A stretch of DNA of 22,800 nucleotides from Candidatus Desantisbacteria bacterium CG2_30_40_21. GTDB lineage: Bacteria; UBA9089; CG2-30-40-21. A model generated the notes under the pieces. The model saw only the letters and a program-made list of their open reading frames with translations. It was not told the DNA's origin and made no database searches. Location of the stretch: the NCBI GenBank assembly GCA_001873945.1, contig MNYI01000093.1:1-22800 (forward strand). The letters are read 5' to 3'. Position numbers and translations under genes: made by a program. Below, in pieces: positions 6,779 to 13,864 of this stretch. Position 1 is the stretch's first letter. Each line of letters begins with the position of its first letter.

Positions 6779-7053
6779 AATTCTTAATCCCCATAGAGCA
6801 AATAATCTGCGGCAAACGGTTCACCTGTTCTTCATTATCCGTAATACACAGTTTATCGTCGTCCCGCAGTGATACCACAAGGTTTGCCAGATCATCATCC
6901 GATATGCCTGCTTTGAGCTGGCGGTTTAGTGTGTCCCGTGCAAATTCTTTAAGCGGATATTTGAAAATATCATCCACCGCGTTTGGAGAGATTTAATGTG
7001 TCAGCCAGTCCACTTAAAAGCTGGTTTTCAATATTGTCATATATTTTTGGCAT
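6747..7053 (-). pseudogene. internally deleted remnant of a large helicase-type protein gene
   Basis: ATG 7053 begins MPKIYDNIENQLLSGLADTL and ends at a TGA at 6970-6972 after 27 codons. This beginning resembles the N-termini of large PLD-nuclease/SNF2-like helicase proteins of restriction or defence islands, which continue with a conserved domain absent here. The next frame, entering around 6980, reads VDDIFKYPLKEFARDTLNRQ, then GISDDDLANLVVSLRDDDKL and PQIICSMGI, which looks like the C-terminal end of the same kind of protein. A family member would be roughly a thousand residues, so nearly all of the gene is missing and the ends are joined out of frame. It sits directly upstream of, and overlapping, the four-helix gene. 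Family recognition is from memory and moderately sure; the two-frame structure is plain in the sequence. Confidence 0.6.
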
Positions 7054-7226
7054 TATATCCTCATATAAGTATTCACGGAACGCTGAAATTAGAAATCAGG
7101 TCTCTTTTTCTTCTCCCAATTTCAAGCCATGAACAGCTATACATTCTATGTTGAGGTTATCCGGATTAAACCAATATCAACTTCTGCCAATTATACCACA
7201 AACATAAAAAATATCAAACAAAATTA

Positions 7227-7255
7227 TTGACATGCCTGTCTATTTGTGATATTAT
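7227..7255 (+). promoter_or_regulatory. strong sigma70-type promoter upstream of the TPR gene
   Basis: TTGACA (7227-7232) is separated by 17 bases from TATTAT (7250-7255), a consensus -35 box and a 5 of 6 match -10 box. Initiation near 7262 gives a short leader to ATG 7290. It lies in the 236-bp gap between the divergent helicase remnant and the TPR gene. Confidence 0.75.
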
Positions 7256-7289
7256 TTAAGGGATATAAGGGAGGCTAAAGATAAGAGAG

Positions 7290-8456
7290 ATGAAAAATAT
7301 CCTGATTGTTCTGATTATTCTTTGCTGTTCAAGGTTAGCCTTTGCTGCAGGAGAGGCTAATAGTCCGATTGATAAGATTGCTGCAAGCATAAAAGAAAAG
7401 AAATGTCATCTGGCGATTGATCAAATAAAGCAACAGCTGATGACCACCCCCAGGAATCCCCAGCTTTTCGTATTACTCAAAAAGGCACTTAAATCTGAGG
7501 CAATCTTTACCTATGAGGAACTCTTCCGCACATATCCTCAAAATGGGATGCTTGCTCAAGAGCTTGGGTATATCTATCTTGAGCAAGATGAAAAAGATAA
7601 GGCTATTAATTTGTTTAAAAAAGCTATTGGATTGGGTATACCTCGAAAGGAGTTAGTGTGTATTATTGGACAACTATACGCAGAAAAAGGTAGCCATTCC
7701 AAAGCAATTTCCTTGCTTGAGGAAGCGATAAAACTTGATAATTCAGATACCATTTCTCTTCAGACATTAGAAAGGCTCTATGGTCTTGAAAAACCAGACA
7801 AACAAAGGGTAGTCAGCAAAAAAATAAAAAAGTTGCTGCTGATAAATTCTTTGATGGATGCAGGATACAATTATGCAGATCTTGGGAAATATATGGCAGC
7901 TATCGAAATGTATCAACGGGTATTAAAATTGGATGCAACGGCTGAGGAGCCCTACTTAGCTATGGCTGATACTTATAGAAAAAGTGGAGACCTTTCCTTA
8001 GCCATTCACCATTATCTAAAAGCAGCTGACAGTATCCATGATGAGGAGACGATTTCCTTTGTTTATAAATGGCTGGGGATACTCTATATTCTTGTAGATA
8101 AAAGAGGCGCAGCTATCGAATACCTTCCTGTAAGCGTATCTGATGAGTGTGAGGAATTACTTCCGTATCTAACTAAATGTCTCAACCTGCCAATGTATAC
8201 TGATAGGATAAAAAATGACCCTGCCTTAAATCGGTTACAAAATGGTAAACTTAATGAAGCCATCGAAATATATGAACGCATAAAAAAGAAGGATGATAAT
8301 ATCTACCTTGGCTTAGGGGTTGCATATTGTATCAAGGATATGTTCAGCGAGGCTGTAAGTAGTTTTTCAAAGGTGATTGAATGTAGTCCTAATACAAGTG
8401 CAGCAAAAATAGCGGGGCAAATGGTTAAGATAATAAAGATGCAGATAAACAAATAG
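7290..8456 (+). CDS. secreted tetratricopeptide-repeat protein
   Basis: Protein of 388 residues with an N-terminal signal peptide (MKNILIVLIILCCSRLAFAA, likely cleavage after AFA), so it probably acts in the periplasm or outside the cytoplasmic membrane. Most of the chain is TPR-like helix pairs, for example LGYIYLEQDEKDKAINLFKK (about 90-110), IGQLYAEKGSHSKAISLLEE (about 126-145), ADLGKYMAAIEMYQRVLKLD (about 197-216), then MADTYRKSGDLSLAIHHYLK, and a final LGVAYCIKDMFSEAVSSFSK. TPR arrays mediate protein-protein contacts; no enzymatic domain is seen. Ribosome site candidates are GGGAGG at 7269-7274 (rather far, 15 bases) and the purine run directly before ATG. A good promoter precedes it. 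It is separated from purD by a dyad repeat. The partner is unknown, though the Wzy-type gene two positions on also has TPRs. Confidence 0.85.
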   Translation: MKNILIVLIILCCSRLAFAAGEANSPIDKIAASIKEKKCHLAIDQIKQQLMTTPRNPQLFVLLKKALKSEAIFTYEELFRTYPQNGMLAQELGYIYLEQDEKDKAINLFKKAIGLGIPRKELVCIIGQLYAEKGSHSKAISLLEEAIKLDNSDTISLQTLERLYGLEKPDKQRVVSKKIKKLLLINSLMDAGYNYADLGKYMAAIEMYQRVLKLDATAEEPYLAMADTYRKSGDLSLAIHHYLKAADSIHDEETISFVYKWLGILYILVDKRGAAIEYLPVSVSDECEELLPYLTKCLNLPMYTDRIKNDPALNRLQNGKLNEAIEIYERIKKKDDNIYLGLGVAYCIKDMFSEAVSSFSKVIECSPNTSAAKIAGQMVKIIKMQINK

Positions 8457-8540
8457 CACACAGATAACACGGATTTAACGGATACTTACTGATTTTGTTA
8501 TCCGCGAGAATCCGTAGTATCCGTGTTATCCGTGTGCTAT
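8453..8540. repeat. dyad-symmetric intergenic repeat (AACACGGAT-type)
   Basis: The left arm from 8453 (ATAGCACACAGATAACACGG) is inverted in the right arm ending at 8540 (GTATCCGTGTTATCCGTGTG then CTAT) with one mismatch in the outer 21 or so positions; the inner part contains further GGAT/ATCC units. It starts at the TPR gene's last codons and ends 17 bases before purD's ATG, so it would form a long hairpin between the two genes. Confidence 0.85.
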
Positions 8541-8557
8541 TTTATTACGGAGGGAAA

Positions 8558-9847
8558 ATGAAAATATTGGTTATTGGTTCAGGCGGCAGGGAGCATGCCA
8601 TTTGTTGGAAACTTAAACAAAGCAAGCTCGTGGACACTATTTATTGTGCCCCGGGTAATGCTGGAATAGAGCAAGTAGCAGAATGTATCCCTATTATCCC
8701 TGGTTCTTCAGAATATATCCAGAGATTAATCTATTTTGTCAAGAATAATAAAATAGACCTGACTGTTGTGGGTTCAGAGTCACCGTTGGCAGACGGTATT
8801 GTTGACTATTTTCAGGAGGCAGACTTAAAAATATTTGGTCCATCAAAGGATGCGGCTATTCTTGAGGCAAGTAAGGTATTTGCCAAAAGGTTTATGTCTC
8901 GCAATTCTATCCCCACAGCAAAATTTCAAGTCTTTAAGGATGCTCAAGGTGCTGTAGAGTATGTGAGAAATACTCATATGCCTGTGGTTATCAAGGCTGA
9001 TGGCTTGGCTGCGGGCAAGGGTGTGATAATTTGCAGCTGTGTTGAGGAGGCAGTTGCTGCTATTAATAAGATTATGGTTGAACATTCGTTTGGCGAGGCA
9101 GGGGCACAGATTATTATTGAAGAATGTCTAATCGGGGAAGAGGTGTCTGTTCTTGCCTTTACCGATGGAGAGCGAGCGGTTCAGATGGTATCAGCTCAGG
9201 ACCATAAACGAGTTTTTGATCATGATATAGGACCAAATACCGGTGGTATGGGTGCTTATGCCCCGTATCCAAGGTGGACACCACAGCTATATGATCTTAT
9301 CCAAAAGGATATTTTAGAACCTACGCTCCGGGGGTTGCAGGAAGAGGGCAGAAAATATATTGGGGTTATGTATCTTGGATTAATGCTTACCCCTGGCGGG
9401 ATAAAGGTTTTAGAGTATAACATCAGATTTGGTGACCCTGAGTGTCAGGTGATACTTCCATTGTTGGACACTGACCTTGTTGATATTATGCTTGCCTGTA
9501 TTGAACACAGATTGCACGAGATTACTATAAAATGGAAACAAGCCTCCAGCCTGTGCGTGGTTATGACCTCTGATGGATACCCGGCATCGTATAAAAAGAA
9601 TCTGCAGATTACAGGGCTTGATGAGGCAGAATCGATAAAGTCCGTTATCATCTTTCATGCTGGAACGGATATGAAAGATGGACAAATAGTCACATCCGGT
9701 GGCAGGGTGATAAATGTTGTTGCCTGTGGAGAGGATCTCCTTAAGGCAAAAAATCTGGCATATAAAGCAGTAAATCTGATACATTTTGAGGATGCTCATG
9801 TCAGGAAGGATATTGGGGATAGGGCAATTAGGAACAGCGAGGATTAA
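8558..9847 (+). CDS. purD: phosphoribosylamine--glycine ligase (GAR synthetase)
   Basis: Second enzyme of de novo purine synthesis: joins glycine to phosphoribosylamine with ATP to give glycinamide ribonucleotide. It is 429 residues, the usual bacterial length. The N-terminal domain starts MKILVIGSGGREHA. The ATP-grasp core has IKADGLAAGKGV (Lys about 146), IIEECLIGEEVSVLAF, HDIGPNTGGMGAY and YNIRFGDPECQ with metal ligands. The C-terminal small domain (SSLCVVMTSDGYP, TSGGRVINVVA) is intact. The frame is open to 8495, but those extra codons lie in the repeat 8453-8540, and GGAGGG at 8549-8554 fixes ATG 8558. No other purine gene is near. The stop codon directly abuts the next ATG, implying co-transcription with the Wzy-type gene. 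Confidence 0.97.
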   Translation: MKILVIGSGGREHAICWKLKQSKLVDTIYCAPGNAGIEQVAECIPIIPGSSEYIQRLIYFVKNNKIDLTVVGSESPLADGIVDYFQEADLKIFGPSKDAAILEASKVFAKRFMSRNSIPTAKFQVFKDAQGAVEYVRNTHMPVVIKADGLAAGKGVIICSCVEEAVAAINKIMVEHSFGEAGAQIIIEECLIGEEVSVLAFTDGERAVQMVSAQDHKRVFDHDIGPNTGGMGAYAPYPRWTPQLYDLIQKDILEPTLRGLQEEGRKYIGVMYLGLMLTPGGIKVLEYNIRFGDPECQVILPLLDTDLVDIMLACIEHRLHEITIKWKQASSLCVVMTSDGYPASYKKNLQITGLDEAESIKSVIIFHAGTDMKDGQIVTSGGRVINVVACGEDLLKAKNLAYKAVNLIHFEDAHVRKDIGDRAIRNSED

Positions 9848-12094
9848 ATGAAGGCTGAGACATTGGCTAAATATTGTCAATTTATAATCGAAGGCAGCTT
9901 GATGCTTATTATCTTTCTTGTGCCATGGTGGGTAGATACCCGTTTGTCCGGGGTAATGCTGGGCAAGCTGGCTATGATGCAGATATTTACCCTTACCTGC
10001 CTTTGTGGGCTATTGATACGATCCTTTGTAACAAAAGAGATTAAATTCTATCACACCCCTTTTGATCTGCCGCTTTTTATCTTCTTACTAATAGCAATAT
10101 TGTCCACTATCTTTTCTGTATGCCCATATCTTAGCTTCTGGGGGGCATACTATCGATATGAGGGACTGGTTAGCTTCATTAATTATCTCTTGTTGTTTTA
10201 TATTGTAGCAAACTTTATTGATCGAGGAGCAATCTTAAGAATTTTGGGGATAGCCATTCTTAGTGGGGCAGTGGTTAGTCTGTACGGACTCCTTCAACAT
10301 TTGCACATTGACCTTATAGGATGGCGAGAGTATGGCACAAGCAGGGTTATCTCTACCTTTGGCAATCCTGTCTACTTTGGGGCATTCGTGGCTACGGTTT
10401 TTCCTCTGGCATTGGCTGGATACCTGATGAAAGGAGTGGGGGGGAAACAGGGGTCAGGCAAAAAGGGGTCAGGTGTCAGGGGACAGAGGTCAGGGAGCAA
10501 GCTCATATTCAGAATGATGCCATGGTTTTCTGGTTTAGCCAGCCTGTTAATATTGTCCGGGATATTTGTGGCAAATACCAGAGGGGCATTCTTAGGCTTT
10601 GTGGTTTCATGTATTGTTTTTGGGGTATTAATCCGAAAAAGACTTGATCAATCTGTAAGACCAAGATTGATATTACTTATCGTGTCTATTGCGGTAATCA
10701 GCCTTTATTTTTTCCTGAATCCAGAGCTATCACCATTGAAACGCTTTATGCAAACAGTCTCTACAGAGGCAGTTGGTGAGCAAAAATCTCCAAAACTTGC
10801 TGGCGGGGCAGCCAGTCGTGTCTTTATGTGGCGGGATGCCATAGGTATTGTCAAGGATTATCCCTTACTTGGTACTGGTCCGGAAACATTTGGTATGGTC
10901 TATTCTAAATATCGCTCTCTGGATTTAATAAGAAATGAGGGTGGGGAATATGGCCGTCCGGACAGGGCACATAATGATCTCATAGATCTGGCGATAACCA
11001 AGGGAATATCAGGGGTTCTGGCATATTTGTGGTTTTTATTTGTTTTCATAAGGGTCTGTCTGAGGGTTATTAAGGAAATGCCCGCAAGGAAAGAATCCAT
11101 ATTTGCCATAGCTATCCTTTCTGGTGGATTGGGATATTTTGTACAAAATCAATTCTGCTTCTGGATATTGCCCAGTACGGCATTATTCTTTATCATGGCT
11201 GGCTGCGTTGCCGGGTTAATCTCATCTCGGCAGGCATATAATATTAAGATGACAGTTAGTCCTATTATTGTTATCTTGATTGCTGGACTGACATTCTGTC
11301 TAATCAAAACAACTTTTCCCTGGTACAGGGCGGATATGGAATATAATCAAGGGGCAAAGCTGTACTGGTCAGGTGAGAAGACAGCCTCTATTGACTCGTT
11401 CAAGAATGCCCTGTCCCTTAATCCAAAGGAAAAGCTCTACTACGAATATATAATCCATGCCTATCTGGATACGGCTGATAAACTGCCGGGGAATATTGAA
11501 CTGGCTATTGGCGAGGCACAAAGGATAAATAAAATTTATCCATTAGAAAGCAATTTTTACAACCTGTTGGGTATGTCTTATGAAAAAAAGGGAATGCTTG
11601 ATAATGCACTGAAGACTTATAAAAAAATGTTTGTCATTGACCCATTGTTCAGCGAGGCTCGGGACAAGACAGCAAATATTTATATCAAACAAAATAAATT
11701 CAATGAGGCTATCGCTGTTCTGGAAGAGGGCTTAAGAATTATCCCTGATAATGTATTATTCTTAAGCAAGTTAGCTCAAGTTTATATGAGCCAGAAAAAG
11801 GATGATACAGCAGAGAAATATCTTAAGGCAGTTGTCGGTATTTCACCTGACAATCTGGATGCTCATACCAATCTTGCCCGTATCTATTACCAGCAAAAAA
11901 GGATTGGTCTGGTTATTGCCCAATGTCGGGAAGTAATCCGAATTGATCCAAATAATGTGGATACCCATCGCAATCTCGGTTCTTTGTATTATCAGCAGCA
12001 ACAATATCAGGAAGCACTGAATGAATTTCTCAAGGTACTTGAGCTTAAGCCAGATGATGAATATGCTAAAAGGTTTGTGGGACGCATGAGATAG
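9848..12094 (+). CDS. O-antigen ligase/polymerase-like (Wzy_C) membrane protein with C-terminal TPR tail
   Basis: Integral membrane protein of 748 residues. About ten to twelve hydrophobic segments fill residues 10-490. Wzy_C/WaaL-type signatures are visible: VANTRGAFLGF (about 241-251), a large loop with LLGTGPETFGMVYSKYRS (about 340-357), and RAHNDLIDLAITKGISGVLA (about 373-392), whose Arg-His region is functionally important in this family. From about residue 498 to the end are five or six TPRs (GAKLYWSGEKTASIDSFKNA, LGMSYEKKGMLDNALKTYKK, LGSLYYQQQQYQEALNEFLK). Such fusions are predicted to polymerise or transfer glycans from lipid carriers, or glycosylate proteins. Residues of about 197-218 are an odd Gly/Lys/Ser-rich insert encoded by G-rich repeat DNA. 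ATG 9848 follows the purD stop without a gap, with GAGG at 9839-9842. The substrate is unknown. Confidence 0.85.
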   Translation: MKAETLAKYCQFIIEGSLMLIIFLVPWWVDTRLSGVMLGKLAMMQIFTLTCLCGLLIRSFVTKEIKFYHTPFDLPLFIFLLIAILSTIFSVCPYLSFWGAYYRYEGLVSFINYLLLFYIVANFIDRGAILRILGIAILSGAVVSLYGLLQHLHIDLIGWREYGTSRVISTFGNPVYFGAFVATVFPLALAGYLMKGVGGKQGSGKKGSGVRGQRSGSKLIFRMMPWFSGLASLLILSGIFVANTRGAFLGFVVSCIVFGVLIRKRLDQSVRPRLILLIVSIAVISLYFFLNPELSPLKRFMQTVSTEAVGEQKSPKLAGGAASRVFMWRDAIGIVKDYPLLGTGPETFGMVYSKYRSLDLIRNEGGEYGRPDRAHNDLIDLAITKGISGVLAYLWFLFVFIRVCLRVIKEMPARKESIFAIAILSGGLGYFVQNQFCFWILPSTALFFIMAGCVAGLISSRQAYNIKMTVSPIIVILIAGLTFCLIKTTFPWYRADMEYNQGAKLYWSGEKTASIDSFKNALSLNPKEKLYYEYIIHAYLDTADKLPGNIELAIGEAQRINKIYPLESNFYNLLGMSYEKKGMLDNALKTYKKMFVIDPLFSEARDKTANIYIKQNKFNEAIAVLEEGLRIIPDNVLFLSKLAQVYMSQKKDDTAEKYLKAVVGISPDNLDAHTNLARIYYQQKRIGLVIAQCREVIRIDPNNVDTHRNLGSLYYQQQQYQEALNEFLKVLELKPDDEYAKRFVGRMR
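10438..10482 (+). repeat. G-rich GGGGTCAGG repeat inside the Wzy-type gene, potential G-quadruplex
   Basis: Four runs of at least four G occur on the coding strand at 10438-10444, 10450-10453, 10465-10468 and 10479-10482, with GGGGTCAGG repeated. It encodes a GSGKKGSG-like loop between predicted membrane segments. Loops are 5, 11 and 10 bases, so a quadruplex is possible but not certain. Confidence 0.6.
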
Positions 12095-12190
12095 ATGGAA
12101 CAACGCGTCATTCATGCCCCCGTTTCCCACTTTCGTGAGGACAAGCTCCACGAGGGTAAACTTCGGCAAGAATCCAGTCCATTCCGGCAA

Positions 12191-12433
12191 CTATGCCCCA
12201 TCCTCTACCTGAACCTGCACCCTTTTCATCCGTGAGGTCTGACCTGAGATTATGGATACTTGTGCCTTTTTCACACCCAGTTCCTTAGCCAGAAGATTTA
12301 TTAATGCCTTGTTTGCTTTGCCGTCAACCGGCGGGCTTTGAACGCGTACCCGTATGAACTGTCCCTCCTGTCCAACAATCTCGTTTTTTGAGGCTGATGG
12401 CTGGAGTTTTATATTCAAATACAATGTTTTCAT
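12191..12433 (-). CDS. DUF167 / YggU-family protein
   Basis: Small conserved protein of 80 residues, normal length for the DUF167 (YggU) family, of unknown function. Family hallmarks are LNIKLQPSASKNEIVG at the N-terminus, the central VRVQSPPVDGKANKALINLLAKELG and the end VSIISGQTSRMKRVQV. In many bacteria it lies next to yggT and proC, as here, although a relic and an Rpn gene are wedged between. The start ATG overlaps the stop of the FlgD-like relic as ATGA; an AGGTGGG sequence upstream may serve as ribosome site. It converges with the Wzy-type gene; the 96-bp gap 12095-12190 holds a degenerate repeat with TCGTG/CACGA dyad but no gene. Confidence 0.92.
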   Translation of the reverse strand: MKTLYLNIKLQPSASKNEIVGQEGQFIRVRVQSPPVDGKANKALINLLAKELGVKKAQVSIISGQTSRMKRVQVQVEDGA

Positions 12434-12567
12434 CTAAAAATTTCCCACCTGATAATAGCCAATTTACCTGTTGTCTTTCTGCCATTTTTATCTATTACAC
12501 AATAGACATAGACCCCGGAAGCAACCTCTTCATCTGATGAATTTCTGGTATTCCATGATACCTTTCC
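12430..12567 (-). pseudogene. relic of a FlgD-like / surface-protein C-terminal domain
   Basis: Directly after the Rpn stop codon, and in the same frame, the minus strand reads about 45 sense codons: GKVSWNTRNSSDEEVASGVY, then VYCVIDKNGRKTTGKLAIIR and WEIFR, before a TGA at 12430-12432. This has the W-x-x-x-N/D-x-x-G/E-x-x-V-A-S-G-x-Y-x-Y pattern and GKLAIIR ending typical of FlgD-Ig-like C-terminal domains of secreted bacterial proteins. There is no start codon or remaining N-terminal part, so it is the stranded 3' end of a gene whose body is gone. Its stop overlaps the DUF167 start as ATGA. Confidence 0.65.
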
Positions 12568-13446
12568 TTATCCAATCTCTTCAATCTCATCTGTGGTTAA
12601 ACCAGTAACCTTTGATATTTTCTCAATATCAATCTCCAGTCGCAGAAGACTCTTTGCTATTTCTATTGTTTTTTCTTTTTTACCTTCTTCTCTGCCTTCT
12701 TCTCTGCCTTCTTCTCTGCCTTCTTTTTTACCTTGTTTTAATGCAAATTCAATAGCACCCTTCTGAAGATAGATGAAGTCATGTCGCTTGAATTGTGCTT
12801 CCAATTCCTCTTTGCTCATACCAGCAGTGTTTGCTATCTCAAATGCCTTCTCTATTTCAACTTCCTTTATCAGTGTTTTTGGGGTGTATTCAAGAGTCCC
12901 TGCGTTTTTGATGAAGTATATCCATTTGTCTGTTATTGAGAATATTTCCTCTTCATTCTTCTTAAACTTTGGAAGCTCAATAAAGATTAATTCTATCTCA
13001 TTGTTGTATTCTATCAAGGTATTCTTTTCTCTCAACTTGAAGTAGGTGATGACATTGTCTACCTCTTCAAACATGACAAAATCGGTAATGGTCAGGGCAA
13101 TGATAGGCTCCAGGGTAATGAAGGCTTGTGCTTTTTGCAACTGAGATGAGTATGCCTTAGCTGCATTGTAGAGAACCCGCTGTTCAAATCCTTCTACATT
13201 TAGCACCTGCATCTCAATGATAACATTTTTATGGTTTGACAGTTTTGCCTTAACATCAACAAAGGTATCCTTCATTCCCTTAATCAAGGGTATCTGATAG
13301 GGATCAACGATGGTTAAATCAACTATTTTTTCATTTTCTTCGAAATCAATGATAGAGTTTAGAAAGCTTATCAAAATATCCTTGCTTCCTTCGGAGCCAA
13401 ATACCTTTTTGAAGGCAAAATCCGTTTTGACATCTAAAAATTCCAT
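12568..13446 (-). CDS. Rpn-family recombination-promoting nuclease / PD-(D/E)xK transposase-like protein
   Basis: Protein of 292 residues of the Rpn/PDDEXK_2 family, nucleases related to transposases that promote RecA-independent recombination in E. coli relatives and are usually multi-copy in candidate-phylum genomes. It begins MEFLDVKTDFAFKKVFGSE, the family start, followed by DILISFLNSII, a TFVDVKAKLSNHKNVIIEMQ segment with the nuclease-type D...E-x-Q core, and YNAAKAYSSQLQKAQ. Near the C-terminus is an EGREEGREEGREEG repeat, common in this family, then KISKVTGLTTDEIEEI, another typical ending. An upstream extension to 13524 is open but AAAGGAG at 13454-13460 fixes ATG 13446. It lies between yggT and a stranded gene end, suggesting it arrived by insertion or rearrangement. 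Confidence 0.9.
   Translation of the reverse strand: MEFLDVKTDFAFKKVFGSEGSKDILISFLNSIIDFEENEKIVDLTIVDPYQIPLIKGMKDTFVDVKAKLSNHKNVIIEMQVLNVEGFEQRVLYNAAKAYSSQLQKAQAFITLEPIIALTITDFVMFEEVDNVITYFKLREKNTLIEYNNEIELIFIELPKFKKNEEEIFSITDKWIYFIKNAGTLEYTPKTLIKEVEIEKAFEIANTAGMSKEELEAQFKRHDFIYLQKGAIEFALKQGKKEGREEGREEGREEGKKEKTIEIAKSLLRLEIDIEKISKVTGLTTDEIEEIG
12683..12730. repeat. 12-bp tandem repeat inside the Rpn gene
   Basis: Three identical CCTTCTTCTCTG units (12683-12694, 12695-12706, 12707-12718) and a diverged fourth (12719-12730) encode the Arg-Glu-Glu-Gly repeats of the Rpn protein on the minus strand. Copy number would be expected to vary between strains without breaking the frame. Confidence 0.9.
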
Positions 13447-13564
13447 AATCGTACTCCTTTCGTTTAGTGTAAAATAGTAATTACTCAGGTGGTGTTTAAT
13501 CTGAGGGACACATCCCATATCCATCAGTTTACTTCTCCCTCGCCATGCTGTGTAATTACATAGT

Positions 13565-13864
13565 TCAATTTCCTATCCTATTACCAATCTGAAATAATAC
13601 TCCCATCACAAACCTCTCAATAAATGCTAGCAAGAAAAAAACCACTATAGGTGATATATCTACCATACCCATTGAAGGAATAATTCGTCGAAATGGGGCA
13701 AGGATTGGTTCAGTAACACGATAGATTATTCGTACTATCTGGTTATATGGATCTGGATTTACCCATGAAAGCAACATCCTTATGACTAAAACAAAATAAA
13801 TCATTTTGAATATCATGCCTATTATCATGGACAAACTTCCTATTAATTCACCGAGTACAAACAT
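13565..13864 (-). CDS. YggT-family membrane protein
   Basis: Small integral membrane protein of 99 residues, the normal single-repeat length for YggT. Two hydrophobic segments (about 5-32 and 66-92) flank the conserved loop, with the family pattern LLSWVNPDPYNQIVRIIYRV followed by TEPILAPFRRIIPSMGMVDI and SPIVVFFLL. The role is not settled; relatives have been linked to cell division, osmotic shock survival and plastid complex assembly. The start overlaps the proC stop by one base (TAATG), so it is translationally coupled to proC, a widely seen arrangement. The 118 bases between it and the Rpn gene show a GTAATTACTCAG (13477-13488) shared with the repeat at 4374. Confidence 0.93.
   Translation of the reverse strand: MFVLGELIGSLSMIIGMIFKMIYFVLVIRMLLSWVNPDPYNQIVRIIYRVTEPILAPFRRIIPSMGMVDISPIVVFFLLAFIERFVMGVLFQIGNRIGN

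Noticed and set aside
7096..7175. A minus-strand open stretch reading NPDNLNIECIAVHGLKLGEE upstream of the helicase remnant
   Set aside because: It looks faintly protein-like but is about 25 codons with no start, ribosome site or recognisable family; it could be another relic but cannot be supported.
9410..9880. Minus-strand 156-codon frame opposite the end of purD
   Set aside because: It is a shadow of purD and the start of the next gene; its composition is not protein-like.
12095..12190. Possible terminator or small RNA between the Wzy-type gene and DUF167
   Set aside because: Only a 5-bp TCGTG/CACGA dyad is visible and no T-run; it looks like a degenerate repeat ending in GAATCCAGTCC.
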